A DNA stretch of 64,000 bases from Cyclina sinensis (Eukaryota; Mollusca; Bivalvia; Venerida; Veneridae): positions 14,362,111-14,426,110 of the forward strand of contig JAAONU010000016.1 of the NCBI GenBank assembly GCA_012932295.1, given 5' to 3'. The number at the start of each line of letters is the position of its first letter. Position 1 is the first letter of the stretch. Position numbers and translations under genes: made by a program. Positions 22,951 through 35,800 of the stretch are shown one piece after another. The notes beneath the pieces were generated by a model. It did no database searches and was not told the DNA's origin. It was given only the letters and a program-made list of their open reading frames with translations.

Positions 22951-23835
22951 TTGATTAGAACAACTTACTGCCACCAGTAGAATACACAATCAAGTTTATA
23001 CCAGACACTTTTAAAATGAGGAATCATCCGCATCTTTTGTCGTCTCTGCGGCTAATCACATCATATGTATGGCACATTATTAAAGAATATCACAGATTTT
23101 CTTTTTTTTAAAATATAACAATTAAACATAAATATAACATCATATTAAACAAAAAAATCAAATACACAGTACAACAATGTCAATATTACAGCTGACTGTC
23201 AAGATACAAGTTAATATAAAAGGCAAATAAGTTGTGTTGCACCAAGTGGACTAGGTGTTTTTATGTAATTTATTACGAATATGTAATTTATTACGAATAT
23301 GTAATTTATCTGCTGTCTAGTTCAGAAATTCTAGATTCAATATTTAGCAGGGGAAATAAAAATTATAGCTAAAAGGGTCACTGAAAGAGTAAATATTTAT
23401 GACTACATGAATCTGAATGCAAAATGTTTAAAAGAAATAAATTATTAAAAAGTTATTTGTTGCACACTCTAAACGCTTAGTTTACAAATGATATTTGATA
23501 TGTCCGCGTGAGAACAATTCGAATAAAGGGAGACACATTTAAAAAAATAAAAGCAATGCAAGGGTGTGCGAGTATGTAATCTTAGTTCTTTTTTAAATTT
23601 TAGAGTCGTGACAGCAATATAGCACGTAATTTTTCAGTGCTGTTTTGCAACACTTATCAGGTTGTTCTAACTGTGATACAGCGATTCATTTAAATAATTA
23701 CTCCCTCTAGGTAGAAGCTTCTGAATGATTTTTTCATTATAAAACGCAGATTTTTGTTTTTGAATCCACGTGGTTCGGTTCTATAACCCAATGATTTTCA
23801 ATATTCCTCCACAGGAGGCCTGTGCCTTCTCTCTT
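22951..23835. other. 3' flank of the ten-exon minus-strand gene
   Basis: This region would include the 3' UTR of the gene ending at 23,836. A two-and-a-half-copy repeat of TATGTAATTTATTACGAA lies at 23,262-23,310. It contains AATAAA on the minus strand, but that is over 500 bases beyond the stop, so the true poly(A) site is uncertain. Confidence 0.4.
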
Positions 23836-23893
23836 TTACGATACTGTCTCGCCGTTGGGCATTTCTTCACTGCCAGAGTTGAGAACTTCTGAA
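23836..23893 (-). CDS. Ten-exon gene, exon 10: end of cytoplasmic tail
   Basis: The acceptor is TGTTACTTTCAG. It encodes SEVLNSGSEEMPNGETVS and TAA (23,838-23,836). The tail is acidic and short, with no ITAM, ITIM or catenin-binding sequence and no class I PDZ ligand visible. Confidence 0.75.
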
Positions 23894-26800
23894 CTGAAAG
23901 TAACAAACATATTTAAAATATATCAATTCTCAAGCCTTTGTTTACAGATCACTGCCTCAAATGCCTAAAGAAAGTTGATCAAGGTAGTATTTTATATGCA
24001 ATAACCCCTTAAGACTGAAATTAAGTGTCAAAAAGTGCTGAATACAGCAAACCCAATACTAGTGACCTGGTCTAAAACATGATCGGACACTTATCAAAGC
24101 ATTTTTTATCTAATCCAAAAAATCTACTACATTATGACATATGACGCGTTTTGTTGTTCATTTTGTTACATTTGTTTTGTTTGCTCATGTAAAACATAAC
24201 TTTGTACAGGTACATTAGACAATATATAATGCCAATTCTAGAAAAAATAACAACATATACTTGGAAACGAAAGGTAGAAAATAATGTTTGATACGCCCTT
24301 TTTTAAGACTGAAATAAAAAATGAAGGTTATCAGCCTTTTGTTGCTTTCAGTTATAATCAGAATATTTGTGATTTTTTCTCCAGATCTTTTAACAAACTC
24401 CATTGACTGAAATATATTACCTCTTCTCTGTGCTGTTCGCTGGCTGTTTTGCTCCCTTTCCAGAAATAACATTCTTCGGAACAAAGACTACTGAAATAGA
24501 AAGAAAATATTATTGTAAAAGACTTCCTTTCAATAAAACAGAAACATAAAGGCAATAATATTGTGAAAACCTTCCTTTAAAAGCAACTGAAATAGAAAGG
24601 TTGTGAAAGAAACTGAAATAAAGATACAATAATATTGTGAATGAATTCCTTTAAAGACAACTGAAATAGAGAGACAATAATATTTCCTTTATAAACACAG
24701 AAATACAAAGGCAAAAATACTGTAAAAAACTTCCTTAAAAAACTAATAATATTGTGAAAAACTTCCTTTAAAGACAACCAAAACAGAGAGACAATAATAT
24801 TGAGAAAGACTTCCTTCAAAGACAACTGAAATAGAGAGACAATAATATTGTGAAAGACTTCCTTTAAAGACAACTGAAATAGAAAGGCAATAATATTGTA
24901 AAAGACTTCCTTTAAAGACAACCGAAATAGAGAGGTAATAATATTGTGAAAGACTTCCTTCAAAGACAAGTGAAATAAATAGACAAAATTATATTGTGAA
25001 AGACTTCCTTTAAAAACAACTAAAATAGAAAGGCAATAATATTGTGAAAGACTTCCTTTAAAGACTACCGAAATAGAGAGACAATAATATTGTGAAATAC
25101 ATCCTTTAAAGACAACTGAAATAGAGAGACAATAATATTGTGACGACTTCCTTTATAAACAACTAAAATATAAAGGCAATAATATTGTGAAAGACCTCCT
25201 TTCAAGGCAACTGAAATAGAAAGGCAAAAATATTGTGAAAATCTTCCTTTAAAGACAACCGAAAGAGAGAGACAATAATATTGTGAATGAATTCCTTTAA
25301 GACAACCGAAAGAGAAAGACAATAATATTGTTAAAGACTTCCTTTAAAGACAACCGAAACAGAGAGACAATATTATTGTGAAAGACTTCCTTTAAATACA
25401 ACCAAATTAGAGAGAAAATAAAATTGTGAATGACTTTCTTTAAAGACAACCGAAATAGAGAGACAATAATATTATGAAAGACTTCCTTTAAAGACAACCG
25501 AAATAGAGAGGCAATAATATTGTGAAAGACTTCCTTTAAAGACAACCGAAATAGAGAGACATTAATATTATGAAAGACTTCCTTTAAAGACAACCGAAAT
25601 AGAGAGGCAATAATATTGTGAAAGACTTCCTTTAAAGACAACCGAAATAGAGATACAATTATATTGTGAAAGACTTCCTTTAAAGACAACTAAAATTGAA
25701 AGGCAATAATATTGTGAATGACTTCCTTTAAAGACAACTGAAATTGAAAGGCAATAATATGGTGAAAGACTTCCTTTAAAGACAACTGAAATAGACAATA
25801 ATATTGTGAAAGACTTCCTTTAAAGACAAGTGAAATAGAGAGACAATAATATTGTGAAAGACTTCCTTTAAAAACAACTGAAATACAAAGGCAATAATAT
25901 GGTGAAAGACTTCCTTTTAAGATAACCGAAATAGAAAGGCAATAATATTGTGAAAGACTTCCTTTTAAGATAACCGAAATAGAAAGGCAATAATATTGTG
26001 AAAGACTTCCTTTAAAAACAACTGAAATAAAAAGCAAATACTATTGTGAAAGACTTAAAGAATGGACAGTATCATTTACCCGAATCAAATATTTATTGAA
26101 CAAAGGTGCTGTCAATTCTTTCAGTAAAATTTCCATTTTATCTGGAAATAAATTTTTTTGTCGGAAATTGTCTCCATGATACAGACAAGGATTATGTCGT
26201 TTTCGTCAAAAACATGTTACTTTATATGGTAAAACGGTAAAAAAATCTCATTTCGTTCAATAAATATTTACACAATACATCTAATATTACCGACATATTA
26301 ACAACACGAAAATTAAGTCAGCTGAAAAGTTAAAACGGCATATTTAATACTCCATGACGCAAAAAAGACACATACTTTATAGTCTTAATTTTTTCATTGA
26401 ACCGTTTTTATGACCGTTACTTTTCTGTCTAATATAATGTAGACGTTTCATGAAATAAAGGCCTTGACTGAATGCAAATAGTTACATATTATGTAAAACG
26501 TAAAATTTGTTGGTAAGAACGTTTCTGGGGATTGAATAAGATGTAAGTACAGGCATTTCAAATAAGTGTCGATATAAACTGTAGACGTCCAATTACAGTA
26601 TGTGACGTAATTTTAGGACAATCAAAAATTTTGCGCTTCATGTTTTCTTCAACACACTACTTTTTGTACCTGCTTTACAAAAGGAGCAGACCATTTCATA
26701 CAGCTGTCTAAAGATGTGATTTGTTAAAAGATATATATATATATTTATTACCCTTCCAGATTTTTTTCTCCTTTTTGATTGGCTGTTGATCCGTCGAAAG

Positions 26801-29800
26801 AAGTTGATGTTACCGAGCCAGACAGGTAATATACACATTAAATTCCCCCTTTGGGTACCCCACGGTTCGATGTTGTAAAGTGTAAATTCCGATATAAAAA
26901 CACTTTTTAATTGGCAAATAAATTATATTTACCAAAATAGAGTAATGATAAATATTCTCAGTAGTATTTGAAACAAATATGACCTCGCCAAACCTTGATA
27001 TTAATTCTTCAACAGACTACTCCTTTTCTCTTGTTTACATTCGTTAGGTACGAAAGCAAATACTTCATGTAGATCTTTTAGACGAACTATTAAAATAAAA
27101 ATAAAAAAAGTTTAAGAAAATAATCTGTACTGAATGCGCGGAAATATTAACCCAAATTTATGGCTTTCATTAAAAATATAAATTTAATATTCAAACAAAC
27201 ATATCACTTCTGGGAAAATACCGCTTTTCGCCAGCACAAATTATGTTGTGACGTCATTTTGAGGTGAAGGGGTACCCTAAAGGGAATCGAATTTCGACGT
27301 TTCATTTGAAACAGCAATGATTAATTTTTAAATCGTCTTACTCGGCAGGGGAAGGGTAATAAAATTATTATTTGGGTTTATGAGTGATATATGTGGATAT
27401 ATTACCTGCCAAGATAAAATATCACCCGAGCCTGATATAAAATCTTGGCAGGTAATATATCCACATATATCACTAAAAAACCCAAATAACATATAATATA
27501 GAAGTCCATCGCCCTCTGGGCATGTGTTATTAACTACTTCTGTCTAAGTAAGTCGGTCAACTTTATTAGTTTAATCGCTTCCAGGAACCAACCAGTACTG
27601 GTGTCATATAAGGACTCTTGTAGGGCTCGAACCCACGATCCCAGGGTTGAGAGGCAAACACCTTCACCACTAGGCCACCGTTACCCTTAAATCAATTTTA
27701 GTCAATACACAAAAATTATACGTAGATTTCAACAACTTGATCTGGTGCGCATTGATAGATTTAAAATTAGTTGTGAAGCTGTGCCGCCCAAGATAAATCG
27801 AATTTACCTAATCTATACAAGAAATTATCAGTTTTTTAATTTATTTTTTATTCACTGGGACATGTTCATATTACCAGATTTTAAGAGAAAACTATTCAAT
27901 TCCATTTAGTGAAAAAGTTCAAACAACACAGATGCATAAGTTAAAAGTGATGACGTCAACGAACTTGTACATTTACAGTTACTTACCTTTATACACGACA
28001 AAACAAACGCCAGCAGCAACAAGGCCACACCCAACAACTCCACCGATTACACCACCAACAATCTTTCCAGTGTTGTCACCATTCGAACTTGATCCTGACC
28101 CACCCGTACCTGAACCGCCGGATCCTTAAAAACAATTAAGATATTGAGATCTCTTAGTAATCTAAAATATTGATCTTTTTAAGAGCCTGGATAACTCTGA
28201 TACTTTTCTCCTTTATGATTTAAATAGTTTTGTCAAAAATGCATAAATTTATCTTTCTTGCCCCGTTTTTTTTTTTAAAGTTTTCTCTTAAATAAATTGC
28301 CCTATATCAAAGAAAAATATGCATAACTTCCCTTTATTGAAACATAAAAAGCTTTCAAGGACAGCTTCATTACAGAACTGAAAGGACGATAAAAGACAAT
28401 ATACTTTACTGAAAGCTTAGTAAAGACTACAAAAGCCATTCTACAATACAATGGTATTAAATTAATAAGAATACACGTATATGAACAGTGGCAGTCAAAC
28501 AGAATCTGTTTTGGATTATGCATGACAACGGGATTAAATATCTACCAGTTTGAAAGACAGCTTCTTTTAATCCGATACCTGACGCATAGTAAACCGTTTC
28601 CATATCTTTTTAAGAAACACACTACTTTATAACAAAACATAGAAAGTATAAGACACTTTATAACGAGCTTTACAATATATGGCATGCATTAAATCTAAAT
28701 CTCATAAACAGGACACATCATTTTTTCTTAAAAACAACAGCGACGTAATGTTTTAATCATTAACACATTGAAGACCTAGTGGTTGCTGACAAAAAAAAAC
28801 AAACACACAGCAATCAAATCCAGTAAACTTAATTAGAACCAACGGAACATCATTACAAACATTAATATTTAGTTTTGTTCTTATTTACTCCACCTGTTTC
28901 ATGATGAGAAAAATCTTTACATATGACATTACTTTTCTAAACAATTAGGCAAAAAGAGGTTTTTTCCAAGTCTGGGATAAATTAATACATTTTTGTAACT
29001 GAATACACTGACAGACAATTTTTATTTATTCAATATAAATAAAGATGGCTTGAGAGAGTTTTCAATTCCATTTGTCAGTATATGGTTAAATAAAACGTAA
29101 ATGTTAAATATCTTGTATATATTTTAACTATTTTTTTACTTCTTTAACTAGCAATACATATTTAAAGTGGGGAAATGGCGCCATGTCACAACGCTTGTAC
29201 GAAATGCATAGTGTGCGACTTTTTAGTGTAAAGGTTAGATAGTCTTTCTTTGAAATTAGTTACTTACAGGCAAGTAAAGGTCCTGCTTGGAATGAAAGGG
29301 ATCAAGGATTAAGATTACACAGCTGTGTTTCATTTTCCAGTCTGAATGGAACCACCTAATATTCTTTACTGCTTATGCTTGCAAACTGTGGTACCTCCGT
29401 TTTGAATAGAACTAAGCGAACTTGTTCTGGTATAATGTATCCAGATAGTGTTTTAAAAAGAATGGTCTTTTTGAGGAAAACTATCACAAACTTTTCCTAA
29501 AGATTATGAATAATTACCTCTGAAAAAAGGAAATCAGTGATACTGTATCTTTTGATAGTGTGTGTTCTTTGTGAGTGTTTAAATTACGGTATAAGTAGGA
29601 GGTTAAGGATACAAAAGTATTAGATGAAATATAGCAACGTTGTTAAATGGTTAACTCTTCCTCTGCTTGGGTCGTATTATTTCGGGATCATTGCAGACTT
29701 GCGAGTTGATTTTGATCTGCAATATTTGCTGTTCAGTTGGAAAGTCTTTGAACAGAAACCGTACAGATGACAATTAGGACTGACCAACTATTTATAAATT

Positions 29801-32800
29801 TAAATGTATAAATGTGTACATAATTACCAGAGTTTGATACCGTTATACTGAAGGTTATATCTGTTGTCTGTGAATTACCACTGTTTTGTGCCCTGAAATG
29901 CAAATACATTATAACGTAACTGATAAAGACTATCAATCCTTTACGTCAGTAAGAGGAAAATTAACGTCAGCGGCCATATATGGACGTCAATCTGGCATCT
30001 TAATTTGAAAACCAAAATTGATAATTCTCTCTGTCTGTATTTGTCTGTTCAGTCAGCATTGAATTATTGTACCAGTCTTATTCATTTTTCGGATTGTATT
30101 GATTAAATAATTTAGTAAAAAGTATTTGCAAGTAAAAACTCTGACGTCATTACTCATGGCGAATATTACGACTTTCACTATAAATGTGGTCACATGACTG
30201 CTTTTTACCTGACTATTACGGTATATGTAGTTTCAGTAATATCTCCAATGGTGCAGGTGAGGGTGGTACCAGAAACACCAAATGGACTGCCTGAGGTTAC
30301 ACTGTAAAAAGAAAATGTCCATGACACGACTCAAACTTTCCTTGCCGCTTTCACATGTGATAGCCACTACGTTCTTATATGGATAGATCATGTATGTTAA
30401 TCTAAAGAACATAGTATTTATCTTCTTGTCGTTTTTCTCAAATGTGACTTGTTTGCTCTTCTTTGCGACTTAAGTTGCTGCATTTTAAGCAAACTCCAGA
30501 AATCTATATAACTACCAACAATACAAGGTCTGAACTTTTATAGTAGTCGCAGGCGTACTCTTCCTTGACACGGTAGAGAAAGATCTAGACCTCATTTACA
30601 AAATAATTGAAATTCAGAAGAGAAAACAACAACAAACTTGCAGCTTTTTGTGCCTTCAAGAGATATGTAAAACACGCAATATAATATATATCATCTGCAG
30701 CTTTTGCCGGATGAACCTACATTATTCCATTATAATTTTAAAGGTATGGCTAAGGCATTTAACATATACATTGGCTTTTATGCTAAGATAAAAATATTTC
30801 CTTTATCTTTTTATATTTGGTTTTATCTTTATCTTTAAGGAAAACATTCTGTTATCAAAGTATTAACCGTGAAATGACAAGACTTATCATTACCTGTAGG
30901 ATACAGTTGAACTGTCAGTTGACGTGCATGTAAGGGATGTAACACTATCACATGCTGTATTGTCATTTATATCTAGCGAGAGTGACGTCCCTTGTGAGCA
31001 TGTCGGTCCGGTGGCTGGTTTCAAATAAAAACAAGATTCTACTCAACAAAATCGTTGTTTTCTTTTATACCAGCATGTTACATTTTTCATTTTTTCTGTA
31101 CGGAAAACTGCCAGTATTATATTCCTATATGTACAATTGGAGCGGGGTTAGTGTTATCCAATATTATGTAATTCTATGTTTTGATTGGCTGTTAGAAGAT
31201 CCGATTATTGCCGAAGCATTACGTATTTTTGCGATGTACTACCTGTTGAATCAATTTGCGAAGTTGTGTTATTCCGGAAATCCTCGGACAGAATTACGAA
31301 CAGAATCACGTGACTGTCTGGTAATATTGTGTAGGAACATAATTATGTTATTGTTTTGAAATCTATTAATAGTAACAAGTAACTGATAAGAGATACAGGT
31401 AACTTTTTGAAGGCTGGCAAAAATATAGCGATTGATAAAAATGCAAAACATATTAATTTTGTAATTACAGTTACAATGTCATTTTTTCATCAAACAATTC
31501 AATATTTTATATCATTTAAAAGGTCTGTAAACTCATATTTTACATATATAAAAAATAATTTTCAAAACTGTTCACTTTCTTGTTTGTAAATGGTTAAACT
31601 TAGTGGATCTAAGCTGCTAGAAAAATGCTGAAAAAATGCTGAAACGACAGGTATAAATTAAGTTAGTTCTCTTTTTTAAAAGCAAAAATTAAAGAGCTTT
31701 CAAATGATGTAAAATGATAAAATGTTTATGTTTAATGTTTTCAAATAATAAAATTCGGCTCACAAAGAAAAAAGACATCTAAAGTTAAAAATTCTGTCTG
31801 GTTCCTGGAAGTTCTTTGCTACGACAGTGACTGTTCCTCACCTGGTCTTTAGTATGTTGAATTATATCAAAGTAATCAAAGCATGGTCATAGTTTATTAT
31901 CATAATTGATATTACAAGTATATTTGTTATTCTATTCAAGCAAGTTTGTTGTTCTGTTCAAGCATGTTATTCCATGAAATTCAAGCTATTTTGTTACTTA
32001 AAAAAAAAAAACACTGTTTCAGAATAATCATAATTATCACCATTAACGTCAAGAGATATATGGAAATAAAAGGTTGAACAAATATGTTGTTGTTCATTAA
32101 AAACTGTGCATTATATTAGTTATAATATGTCTGAACAAGACAGGTAATCAATTTAAAGATATATATTAAATTTCTTTTTACTGGCGTCTGAAAACAAAAT
32201 AGAATGCTGTAGCGAAAGGTTCCTTAAAAATGCAGTAAAAACCGTACACTCAAATGGACTCAAGTCCATTTGAATTTTCCTTGTTTACATTTTATACTGG
32301 ACAGTACACAAATAAAATATGTAAGTTATTTGTAAAATTATTCATTTTTTGCACATTTACTTGTAAAATTAGGATAAAGGTTGAGTTTCTAAATCACTGA
32401 TGTGATACATTTTTTAGACGGAGGATCTTGCAGATCGAAAAAAACACAAAAAAAAACGTCTTAAGTATTAAAAGTGGATAATATTTACCAGGCGTTACAC
32501 CGGTGACTGTAATTGTCAGCGTTTTATCTGCGGACTCCCCGTTACCTTCATGGCTAGCTCTAAAAGATATATTCTATAACATATAAATAAGTTAAAGAAA
32601 CAATGATAAAATCACAGTTGAATTCAATTGGTTGTTAACAGGACATTGTTTTATCATTGAGCTGTTTCTTTGCATTACGATAATATAAAAATTTGAACTA
32701 ACTCTACAGATAGTTATAGACCATCAGCGTTAAAATCCGTCCGATTCTCGGACATTTCAGACGGTCTGTTGGGTTGGTGTTTTTACTTGTAAAGGCCCAT

Positions 32801-35800
32801 TCTAATTTGTAAAACTATCGTATATATTTACTTCACTGTCTTAAAGCAATTCGTTCACAGTTGGTCGTTGAATAAGAATTTTGATATTAACTGTGTATAT
32901 TACGTCTACCAGTACCTGTCTACAGACGCATTGTCACCCAATGCAAAATTTCGTGATTGTAAAAAAAGGTAGTTTCTCCATCATTTGCTATAGCGTTACG
33001 AACGGTATAAAACCTATATTTCCTATTTCCATTTTCGTTTGCCGTCACATGACTGATCACATTTACTCGTTGTGCATGTATTTGAATATTGGACAAAACA
33101 CCACAGGCATTCATGTCATGGATATAAGGTACGGAAATTCACAAGAATTAATCTTTATTTATTTCAAACATGATTTCAGTTGTTTCTCCAAACGTTGCCA
33201 TAATATTGAAAATGAAAGTATATCAGCTGATTTTAGCTTATCTTATCTGTTACAAAAATATCAAGTCCACTAAAACTTTAGTTCATTTTTACAAATGAAG
33301 TTGTTCATCAATTTAATATCTAATTTCTATTTATTGCGTAAAAGACCGGAAGTGGTTTCACAAAAAAGTTTTGTAAAAATGCAATGAAATTCAGTTGAGA
33401 GAAATCAGAGGTTCCGTGAAAAAAATGTTTATACTTTGAATGGAGTTTTTTGATTGCTATATTTAGAAAAAAAAATGATGCCAATTTCTAATTTAATCGG
33501 AATTCCCAATGTAAGCGTTTACGAACAAAAACGATCAGTGATCACATGTGTCGCCTGAGGAGTAGCCCGGACAAGTTTTGTGACGGACAGACAGACAGAC
33601 AGGCGACGGAGAAGTGATCCCTATATGTCGCAGATACTTTGTAGCATGTCGTAGCTTCTATGCAGCAGGTGACACAAAAGTCATTAAGGGGCCAAAACGC
33701 CTTTTTTTATTCAAGAGCCATAACTCAGCAAAAAAATCATTCAGCAAAAAAAAAAAACGTTTAATTTGCGCAAGTACTTGAGGTACCGATCAATCCTGAA
33801 ACATTCCATTCAAATTGCTTTAATAGTATAAGAGAAGTAGTACGGACAAACTTTAAAAATAAAAATAATTAATGGGGCCTTAATTCAGATAAAAATCAAT
33901 GGACTGGAAAATGCCGAAGATATGCACAACTAGACTTGGTATTGAATGAAATCACACCAGTAGTTTTTGAGGAGTAGTCCGGACATGTTTTGTGACGGAC
34001 AGACAGACGGACGGACAGACGACAGAGAAGTGATCCTTATATGTCGCGGCTACTTTGTAGCAGGCGACACAAAAATGCGTTTACTTTTTTTTTAATTGTA
34101 CCGTTCAACTGTGAACGAGCTGCTTTAACAAGATTTTGCTTTTATACATGGAAGTATTCAAACAGATTTAATTCTTTTGAAACTGTTTTTATCCATTTTT
34201 TTTTGTCTCTTGAATGTCAACATTATACTTTACCCTGCGTTGGTTTCAATAGTGTCAATGTATTCGTGTATATTTCAACGTTCTTAAAAATAATGAAATT
34301 AATCATCATTATCATCTCCTTCTTCATCATCATCGATCAAAGAAACCTGACCACACCACGAAGATAATGAAAGAAACGACAGTTACAACGGCAAGGGAAT
34401 AGGGGACGTTATTTGAAAATCTAATGAATAGAACAGAGAAGAATATTGGCTCTCGCTTAAGCATTTGCAGTCTTTTTTCGCTCGCCAGGTAATATAAATT
34501 TATTTGTATCTTAAGGAAGACTTGATATCTGACTTTAGAGACCCAGACATGTTTTAGTAAAGCATAAAGAATTAAAGAAAAATAGAAATATAAAGAACAT
34601 AAAAATAACTGTAGATACTTATTGCTAGTTGAGAAATATATATAAGACGAATTGGGCAACAAATGATAATATTATTAAATTCACATAGTCATTCCTTTCT
34701 TGATTTGCTTGCTTTTTCCCTGTCAATTCTTCTTGCTTTCTTGCTTCTTGCTTGTTCGTGTTCTGTTACAATAAACCTTAATTAATAAAAGTTCGCATCG
34801 TTCGTATAACAAATCTGTTTTTAGTCGGCATTTATTTTTGATCGCATAAATCAGACATACCCGTATTGTTGAACACTGGACCACAGACACTTGGGGTAAA
34901 GAAATAGTACTTGTTTCACAAATGCGAAGACATAAGGCACTCATATACCAAGTTTGGTGCCTGTCCGGAAACGTTTCAAAAATTGCTAAAATTCACGAAT
35001 TTGCATTATAAATATAAAGATATAAATGTTTGTCTTTCGAAAATTGTCAACACGCGTCGAGTTACACCGCGTATTTTACTCGTTCAAAGTATATCACATG
35101 CAGTACTGATGTCATGCGACGAAGAAATGATTTATCTTCACGATAATGTAACTCAAAATACCTGTTATCATTGTTTGCCAGCACAATTCGTAGCGAAACA
35201 CCAAAATTTCACAAAATTTCCTTCATTTACACAATCTTTCGAGAATTAGTCTGCTTGAAGAGAATTATAATCAAAGAGAACATATTCTGTGAGGAAACTG
35301 TCAAGTGTGCAGACTTAAAAATCACTTTAAACATCATAAAAACTATCAAAAAATAAAAAGAGAGTATTGCTTTTTTAAAAATCAAAGTCAGTGTTTATTG
35401 GTGAACATTTTTTGTTTTAATTTTGAAATGTCAGTGCAAGGAAGAAAAAAAAATCGATTTACATAATGATTACCGCATGGGTTCTTCTAGTTCCTACGTG
35501 TACCGCGCCGTGTATTAAAGAACTAGGGAAGTTAGGAACCAGCAGAGTACCTGTCGAAAGATTGTGTAAATTGATGAAAAAACGTTGAAATTCGAAAGAA
35601 ATTAGATGTTTTCTCTTGGCTAATTCTCACAGCGGGTCTTTTCGTGTACATAATCCTGAAGATAAATCATTTCTGCGTCGAAGGACACCAGCGGTGAGTG
35701 TGAATAATGCTGAACGAGTAAAATACGCGGTGTAATTCGACGCGTGTTGACAATTTTCGAAAGACAAACATTTATATCTTTATATTTATAATGCAAATTC

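Noticed and set aside
24577..26037. Several long minus-strand frames of MSLKEVFHNIIVSLF type
   Set aside because: They are produced by the 48-bp array, whose period is a multiple of three; no conserved product or splice structure supports them as separate genes.
27932..28129. Plus-strand frame with a Pro/Thr-rich end
   Set aside because: It is antisense to exon 8, which has matching splice sites and a membrane helix.
30952..31359. 135-codon plus-strand frame over exon 5
   Set aside because: Its start is antisense to exon 5 and the rest is hydrophobic AT-rich translation without family support.
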